Positions 5,687 to 10,138 of a stretch of DNA of 10,138 nt are shown one piece after another (the stretch's first letter is position 1; the number at the start of each line of letters is the position of its first letter). The notes under the pieces are model-generated. The model made no database searches. It saw only the letters and a program-made list of their open reading frames with translations, and had not been told where the DNA came from. A program made the translations under genes and the position numbers. This stretch comes from Ktedonobacter sp. 13_1_20CM_4_53_11 (GTDB lineage: Bacteria > Chloroflexota > Ktedonobacteria > Ktedonobacterales > Ktedonobacteraceae): NCBI GenBank assembly GCA_001919995.1, contig MNIY01000193.1:1-10138 (forward strand). The letters are read 5' to 3'.

Positions 5687-6880
5687 CTACGGAAATGCCA
5701 TCGCCCGGTCGGCGCGTGAGCGAGCCACAAGCGCACCGGTGAAGGCGAGGAGCGCAGCCGAGGCGAGGAGCGCAATCGAAATGCCCGCGACCTGGGCGAG
5801 GAGGGTGAGCGCGAATCCGCCGCTGATCTCACCGATGCACTCGGCCTGGTCGAGGAACGAGTGCACGGTCGCCCGTACATCGCTCGTGGTGCGCCGGTTC
5901 ACCCAGATCACGCTGACCGTGCGTGTGACGTTGAAGGCGATGCCGCTCACCAGCAGCACACCGGCGCCACCGATGAGGGCGTCAGGGGCCACAGCCAGCA
6001 CGACCAGGCCGAGCATACCGATGAAGCACGTGAGCGCGTACACGCGCCGGGCAACGCCCACGCCGTCGAGGCCCGCCTCGACGATGCGCAGCGCGACGAA
6101 GCCTGCCGCCGAGGAGCAAATGCCGAAGGCCGTATACCACAGCACGGGATCGCTCGGAAAGCCCAGGTTGACGAGCTGCCTGGGAAACAGCCATCCGACC
6201 AGGGCCGCGCCGTTGATGAGCATCGTCGCGACGAAGACCAGCAGAACCTCGTGGTCGCGGCGCGCCAGGCTGACTCCGAGCCGGAAGATCGAGAGCGACG
6301 CGCTCCACCGCTGCTCTCGCGTGGGACGGAAGTTGCGCTCGGTGAAGCGCGCCGCGACGAAGAGTCCGAGCGCCGCCATGCTGGCGCCTGAAACCACAAT
6401 CGCGGTCGCCAGGCTCGTTGCCCAGCCAAGCACACCGAACACGACCATCCCCGTCGCCCCACCAGCGAGGTCCCGGCGGGCGCTCGTCGTCAGCACGCGA
6501 GTGATCCGCTGGGGTTGATCGAGCTCGTCGGTGATCCACGCGACATCGGCGCCGGTCAAGAAGGCCCACCCTGATCCCCACAGGACCTGCGTCACCAGGA
6601 TCAATGGAAACGCCGTCACAAGGCCGGTCATCACCATGCCGGCGGCCAGAAACAGGTGCCCGATCACGAGCGGCCACTTGCGGCCGATCGCGTCGGCCCA
6701 GACGCCGGTAGGGATATCCGCCAGCGCCAATGTGGCCGACACGACCGTGCCGAGCAAGACGATCTGGGAGGCGGACAAATGCGCATCGACCACGAAATAG
6801 AGGCCGGGCGTAAGCACATAGCCCCGATGGAACACCGCGCGCAGATATGTCCACCGCAAGAATGTCTTCACGACGTGCAT
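5687..6880 (-). CDS. MFS transporter (probable drug/metabolite efflux type), 397 aa
   Basis: Integral membrane protein of the major facilitator superfamily, composed almost entirely of hydrophobic helices. The loop between helices 2 and 3 carries motif A, GVWADAIGRK (residues 59-68), as expected for proton-coupled carriers. The preceding ALADIPTG and the first-helix segment RGYVLTPGLYFVVDAHLSASQ resemble putative efflux members. Positively charged loops separate further helices up to the C-terminal LLASAALLAFTGALVARSRA. The substrate cannot be inferred. The ATG at 6878-6880 has only a weak purine-rich AGAAGAGAG upstream. Its GC-rich third positions contrast with the flanking genes, which suggests acquisition from a high-GC donor such as an actinomycete (inference). 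The stop codon (5687-5689) lies inside a partial copy of the downstream intergenic repeat, so the native C-terminus may have been altered. A possible operator lies ~100 nt upstream. Confidence 0.9.
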   Translation of the reverse strand: MHVVKTFLRWTYLRAVFHRGYVLTPGLYFVVDAHLSASQIVLLGTVVSATLALADIPTGVWADAIGRKWPLVIGHLFLAAGMVMTGLVTAFPLILVTQVLWGSGWAFLTGADVAWITDELDQPQRITRVLTTSARRDLAGGATGMVVFGVLGWATSLATAIVVSGASMAALGLFVAARFTERNFRPTREQRWSASLSIFRLGVSLARRDHEVLLVFVATMLINGAALVGWLFPRQLVNLGFPSDPVLWYTAFGICSSAAGFVALRIVEAGLDGVGVARRVYALTCFIGMLGLVVLAVAPDALIGGAGVLLVSGIAFNVTRTVSVIWVNRRTTSDVRATVHSFLDQAECIGEISGGFALTLLAQVAGISIALLASAALLAFTGALVARSRADRAMAFP

Positions 6881-6974
6881 AGTTCTCTCTTCTACTCTTC
6901 ACTCAAGAGCGTTGCAATCTGGCATGAAAAAAAACAGATGTGAGTGCACACCCTAAATTGAGGGCAGTATCTTG

Positions 6975-6994
6975 AAGTGGAGTTCACTCCATTT
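6975..6994. promoter_or_regulatory. operator-like palindrome centred on TGGAGTTCACTCCA
   Basis: TGGAGT (6978-6983) and ACTCCA (6986-6991) are exact inverted repeats around TC. Pairing continues outward to AA/TT at 6975-6976 and 6993-6994, with one non-pair at 6977/6992. TTGAAG at 6972-6977 abuts the left half, which recalls MerR-type promoters, where the operator sits in a long spacer. However, I see no -10 at the expected 19-nt distance. TetR-type operators are also this size. It lies ~100 nt upstream of the transporter start, and no regulator gene of either class is in the window. Confidence 0.5.
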
Positions 6995-7072
6995 CCCCGT
7001 GCTGGCTACCTAGCTCGTCCGTTCTCAAAAGACACACAGCGTGTTGAAAAAGTCGAAATTGTTGATATCAGG

Positions 7073-7127
7073 AGGATGGTGTCCTTGCACTCCTTCCAGA
7101 AGGATGGCAGTTCAGGACGGTTGTCCT
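7073..7127. repeat. cluster of three short inverted repeats
   Basis: In 55 nt there are AGGA-TGGTG-TCCT (7073-7085), TCCTTC-CA-GAAGGA (7091-7104) and AGGAC-GGTT-GTCCT (7114-7127). The first and third are variants of one motif. They lie 120-175 nt upstream of the plus-strand membrane protein gene and could be regulator sites or RNA structure. Confidence 0.45.
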
Positions 7128-7157
7128 CATCAATGTGAGACAAGGATGTGGTAAGAT

Positions 7158-7199
7158 AGCAGAGAGAAAGGCTCAAAACGACCTGTTCGTCGTTCTGCT
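7158..7199 (+). other. possible nested stem in the leader of the membrane protein gene
   Basis: AACGAC (7177-7182) pairs with GTCGTT (7189-7194) around CTGTTC. An outer AGCAGA (7158-7163) can pair with TCTGCT (7194-7199), sharing the base at 7194, so only one arrangement can form completely. The stem ends 50 nt before the start codon. Its role is unknown and it may be chance. Confidence 0.25.
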
Positions 7200-7249
7200 C
7201 TTCTTATGCGTTCCAGTATAGCAATGCACCCTGCCGGAGGGGCAGAACG

Positions 7250-8608
7250 ATGAACACACAACATGCCTCGGCTCAAACGGTCGTCAGCCTTGAGCAACGA
7301 AGCGAGAGGGAAACGCACTTGCATGGCCGTCGGCTCGTGTTTGCACGTGTAGTATGGGGAGTGATTGCTCTGCTGACTCTCGGTCTACTGATCGCCAGCA
7401 TCCCAAGCTACTTTGCCTCCCTGCATGTGCTCTGCACAGGTGATCCCGCCACTTGCAGGAACAGTGGGCAACTCACCCCTCAGAGGCTGCAAGCGTTTCA
7501 TGCAGTGGGCCTCTCTCTTGACTTCTATGCTACCTATGAGGTTGCACTCTATATCGTCCTTATTGGTGTCTACACGGTCATCGGGGCGGTCATCTTCTGG
7601 CGCAGATCCGATGACCGCATGGCGCTCGTTGCCTCACTGGCCCTCGTGACGATTCCAGCGGGTTTGGGGAGCAGTGAACTCGCGACACTCCCTTCAGCCT
7701 GGTGGTTGCCAGGTCAATTTGCCGCCTTCCTGGGCGATATCTCTTTTTTCCTCTTCTTCTACCTGTTCCCTACGGGACGCTTTGTCCCGCGTTGGACGCG
7801 CTGGTTCTGGGTGGCCGTGGTCGTGTATTGGGCGGTGAATGTCTTTTTCCCTTGGCTCCCTTTCAATTCCTCCCCTTTCTTGGCTTTGCCAGTGCTCGGC
7901 TTTATCGGTAGCGTGCTGATCATACAGGTCTATCGCTACCGGCATGTTTCAAGAACAGAGCAACAACAACAGACGAAGTGGGTCGTCCTCGGTATCTCCC
8001 TTGGACTTGGCAGTTTCCTGATCCTGGACCTCTTAGGTCTCTTCGTTTTCACGTCCGTACAAAATCCATTGGCCTCGGTGGCCATTGATGCTGCCTTCAC
8101 CCTTGTTTTTCTCCTCATCCCGCTCTCGATTGGGTTCGCGATGCTGCGCTATCGACTGTGGGATGTGGACGTGCTCATCAACAAGGCCCTTGTCTATGGC
8201 CTGTTGACGGGCACACTGATCGCTGTGTATGCGGGCTGCATTATCGGATTAGGAGTGCTCTTGCGAGGGCTCTTTAATCAGACCTCCGCGATAGCTATCG
8301 TTGTCTCCACGCTTATCATCTATAACCTCTTCCAACCCTTGCGCAGGCGTATCCAGGTAATCATCGACCGACGCTTCTACCGTCACAAGTATGACGCAGC
8401 GAAGGTCATAGCAGCCTTCAGTGCGACTTTGCGCAATGAGGTGGACCTGGATCAGTTGAGAGAGCAGTTGCTGGCCGTCGTACATGAGACGATGCAGCCA
8501 GCGCATGTCTCGCTGTGGTTGCGTCCACCTGACCAATCCAGAGAACAGAACACGCGGGTCACACGAGCGCTTCCTCGCCTCGAGGAGGAACAGAGCATCG
8601 TGCCATGA
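7250..8608 (+). CDS. multi-pass membrane sensor-like protein lacking a histidine kinase domain, 452 aa
   Basis: About ten hydrophobic helices can be placed, roughly at residues 31-52, 97-117, 124-142, 156-175, 184-204, 209-228, 244-267, 277-299, 314-338 and 347-362. A loop after the first helix has two cysteines (CTGDPATC) and may face outward. The short cytoplasmic tail, RRRIQVIIDRRFYRHKYDA followed by RNEVDLDQLREQLLAVVHET and VSLWLRPP, is the linker and truncated GAF-like segment that precedes kinase domains in Ktedonobacterial sensor kinases. No HisKA or ATPase domain follows. I recall stand-alone proteins of this form in the group, so this may be full length. GGAGGGG lies 7 nt upstream of the ATG and supports the start. 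Its stop (TGA, 8606-8608) overlaps the transposase start at 8605, so the last residues may derive from insertion-sequence DNA. The signal sensed is unknown. Confidence 0.85.
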   Translation: MNTQHASAQTVVSLEQRSERETHLHGRRLVFARVVWGVIALLTLGLLIASIPSYFASLHVLCTGDPATCRNSGQLTPQRLQAFHAVGLSLDFYATYEVALYIVLIGVYTVIGAVIFWRRSDDRMALVASLALVTIPAGLGSSELATLPSAWWLPGQFAAFLGDISFFLFFYLFPTGRFVPRWTRWFWVAVVVYWAVNVFFPWLPFNSSPFLALPVLGFIGSVLIIQVYRYRHVSRTEQQQQTKWVVLGISLGLGSFLILDLLGLFVFTSVQNPLASVAIDAAFTLVFLLIPLSIGFAMLRYRLWDVDVLINKALVYGLLTGTLIAVYAGCIIGLGVLLRGLFNQTSAIAIVVSTLIIYNLFQPLRRRIQVIIDRRFYRHKYDAAKVIAAFSATLRNEVDLDQLREQLLAVVHETMQPAHVSLWLRPPDQSREQNTRVTRALPRLEEEQSIVP

Positions 8609-10138
8609 TGGGAACCAAACAGCGATTCTTCGCTCCACTCGTCCAGGTTTCTTTAGAAGAGTTAGTGCCGCAAGATCACTTCTATCGGCATGTAGAGCGT
8701 ACCCTCGACCTTTCATTTGTGCGCGAGTTGGTGCAGGAGACCTACGCAGGTGGTGGCCGTCCTTCCATTGATCCGGTCGTCTTTTTCAAGCTGCAACTCG
8801 TGATGTTCTTTGAGGGGATCCGTTCCGAACGGCAACTGATGCGCCAGGTGGCTGATCGGCTCAGCGTTCTCTGGTACTTGGGATACGATTTGGGCGAACG
8901 GTTACCGGATCATTCCAGCCTGACACGTATCAGAGAACGCTATGGCGTGGAGGTGTTCCGGCGCTTCTTCGACGCCATCGTTGAGCAGTGCCAGCAGGAG
9001 AAGCTGGTCTGGGGTCGAGAGTTGTACATTGATAGCACGCAAGTCAACGCAAACGCCGACTTGGATTCGCTCACTCCTCGCTTTGCGGTCGAGGCGCGAG
9101 CAGCCATGCAGGCTCATCTGGCCGCTCTGTTCGCTGAGGAAGACAGCCACCAGGAGCCACAACCAGCAGAGACAGAGGTCGGTGACGCAACACAAGCAGT
9201 GACTTCGCCAGAGATAGTGACCTGCACGGTGCCTGTTGCGCTCCCGGTCATACTCTCCCAAGCAGAGGGAGAGGAACTCGCTCAAGACAATGCCGGGCGG
9301 CACGACTGGATCACGGAGGAAGGTCGGCAACAACGAGAGGTGCATGGCCTTTATCAGCGGACATCGGACTTCAAAGTCAGCACCACGGATCCTGATGCGA
9401 CACCGATGCGGTTAAAAGGGGGAGGCACGCATTTGGGGTATCATACCCACTATGTCGTCGATGGCGGGAAAGCCAGGATCATTCTCCAGGTGCTGGTGAC
9501 GCCCTCGGAAGTCATGGATAACCAACCCATGCGCGACCTCATCTTTCGCACCCGCTTTCGTTGGAAACTGCGGCCTCGCCACGTGACGGGTGATACCACG
9601 TATGGCACTATCGAGAACATCAAAGCGCTGGAAGACGCAGGCATCCGCGCCTATGTTCCCTTGCCGGATTGGGAACACCAGCGGCCTTATTTCGGACCCG
9701 CTCAGTTTACCTATGACGCCGAGCATGATCGCTATATCTGCCCAACTGGCCAACTACTGCACCTTTCTCGGATGGAGTATACCGCGCAGAAAGCAGCGTA
9801 CAGCGCTGACGCTGCTACCTGTAATGCTTGTCCGCTCAAAAGGCCATGCGCAAACGCAAAGTGTGGGTGGAGCCGCTGTTTGCCGAAGCCAAAGACTGCC
9901 ATGGCCTGCGACGGTTCCGCTTGCGTCTGCTCTGGCGGGTCAACTGTGAGGCATTACGGATCGCGGCTGGACAAAATCTCAAACGCTTACTCAAGAAACG
10001 GGGATGGGGACGCCGTCCGTTCCCAGTAGAGGCTCTCTGTGCCTCTTTTTGGGGTCGTTTACCTGAGGTGCTTGTCCTCGTTTTGGAGGTGTGGTCATTT
10101 CAGGTGCCGATTGGTTCAGCTTCCTCAATGGTCAGGAT
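8605..10138 (+). pseudogene. IS1182-like transposase, frameshifted with internal deletion; 3' end beyond window
   Basis: The first frame (8605-9840) encodes 412 residues of an IS1182-type DDE transposase. It has an N-terminal DUF772-like domain around residues 50-125 (GRPSIDPVVFFKLQLVMFFEG ending; RLPDHSSLTRIRERYG), the first catalytic Asp in YIDSTQVNANAD (D143), the second in HVTGDTTYGTIENIKALEDAG near D330, and CNACPLK at the end of a partial cysteine motif. After 9840 the original frame turns to nonsense and stops at 10029. A different frame resumes with KAMRKRKVWVEPLFAEAKD (from 9840) and LRRFRLRLLWRVNCEALRIA, which is the conserved family C-terminus with the third acidic residue (E, codon 9885-9887). 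The roughly 35-40 residues that normally separate these blocks are missing, so this is a deletion rather than a simple slip. The usual WHG is CHG here. The second frame is still open at the window end. The protein should be inactive. Confidence 0.88.
8605..10138 (+). mobile_element. remnant of an IS1182-family insertion sequence, ends not defined
   Basis: Inferred from the transposase alone. I could not identify terminal inverted repeats or a target duplication. The left end must lie near or upstream of 8605, probably inside the last codons of the membrane protein gene, and the right end is probably at or beyond the window edge. Coordinates therefore only bracket the coding part. Confidence 0.6.

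Larger units (their letters stand above)
6881..7249. other. divergent intergenic region between transporter and membrane sensor-like gene
   Basis: No gene is supported here. The transporter-proximal half contains an operator-like palindrome at 6975-6994 and a related box at 6942-6952. The other half has a cluster of small inverted repeats (7073-7127) and a possible stem at 7158-7199 just before the plus-strand gene. I could not find a convincing -35/-10 pair for either gene. Confidence 0.6.

Noticed and set aside
5739..6902. Long open frames on both strands within the transporter gene
   Set aside because: They follow from the high GC content of that gene, are rich in Arg/Ser/Ala without domain features, and conflict with the clear transporter reading.
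7130..7324. 64-aa minus-strand frame in the divergent region
   Set aside because: No ribosome-binding sequence or recognisable protein pattern, and it overlaps the start of the well-supported plus-strand gene.
9831..9850. Programmed -1 frameshift in the transposase
   Set aside because: The A-run could slip, but conserved residues are missing at the junction and the usual WHG is changed, which fits decay better than recoding.

Overview
The window looks like chromosomal DNA from a Ktedonobacteria-type member of the Chloroflexota. This is inferred from protein style: a MalT-like LuxR regulator with the N-terminus ILATKLYMPP and the C-terminal helix-turn-helix LALDTVKGHNRKIFGKL, a multi-pass membrane protein resembling the sensor half of Ktedonobacterial histidine kinases, an IS1182-type transposase, and hairpin repeats of the kind scattered between genes in these large genomes. 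No database search was possible, so the assignment is provisional.

Layout. From 49 to 5161 everything is on the minus strand. Reading in the direction of transcription: an 881-aa MalT/LuxR-type ATPase regulator (5161-2516) with a good sigma70-like promoter; a 196-nt gap carrying a perfect 16-bp palindrome and a direct repeat; then four closely spaced genes with gaps of 53, 30 and 43 nt. These four encode a Tic20/DUF4870-like membrane protein, a two-helix membrane protein, a 91-residue conserved-looking hypothetical protein and a zinc-independent quinone oxidoreductase-like enzyme. Upstream of the regulator, 5353-5686 is gene-free and holds three large inverted repeats. Their GCCGAT-rich sequence runs into the stop codon of a GC-rich minus-strand MFS transporter gene (6880-5687).

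A 369-nt divergent region (6881-7249) follows, with a near-perfect operator-like palindrome on the transporter side and a cluster of small inverted repeats on the other. On the plus strand, a ~10-helix membrane protein (7250-8608) ends with a short cytoplasmic part but has no kinase domain. Its stop codon overlaps the start of an IS1182-like transposase gene (from 8605). That transposase is broken: near 9840 the frame shifts and about 35-40 conserved residues are missing, which puts the third catalytic acidic residue out of frame.

How the genes work together. The regulator and the four genes after it may form a sensing and membrane-stress module, but only order, orientation and spacing support this. 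The transporter appears to be a separate, possibly acquired, unit. I found no complete undescribed system. The most unusual items are the GCCGAT repeat cluster that supplies the transporter stop codon, the palindromes in the two regulatory regions, and the kinase-less sensor protein joined to a decayed transposase.
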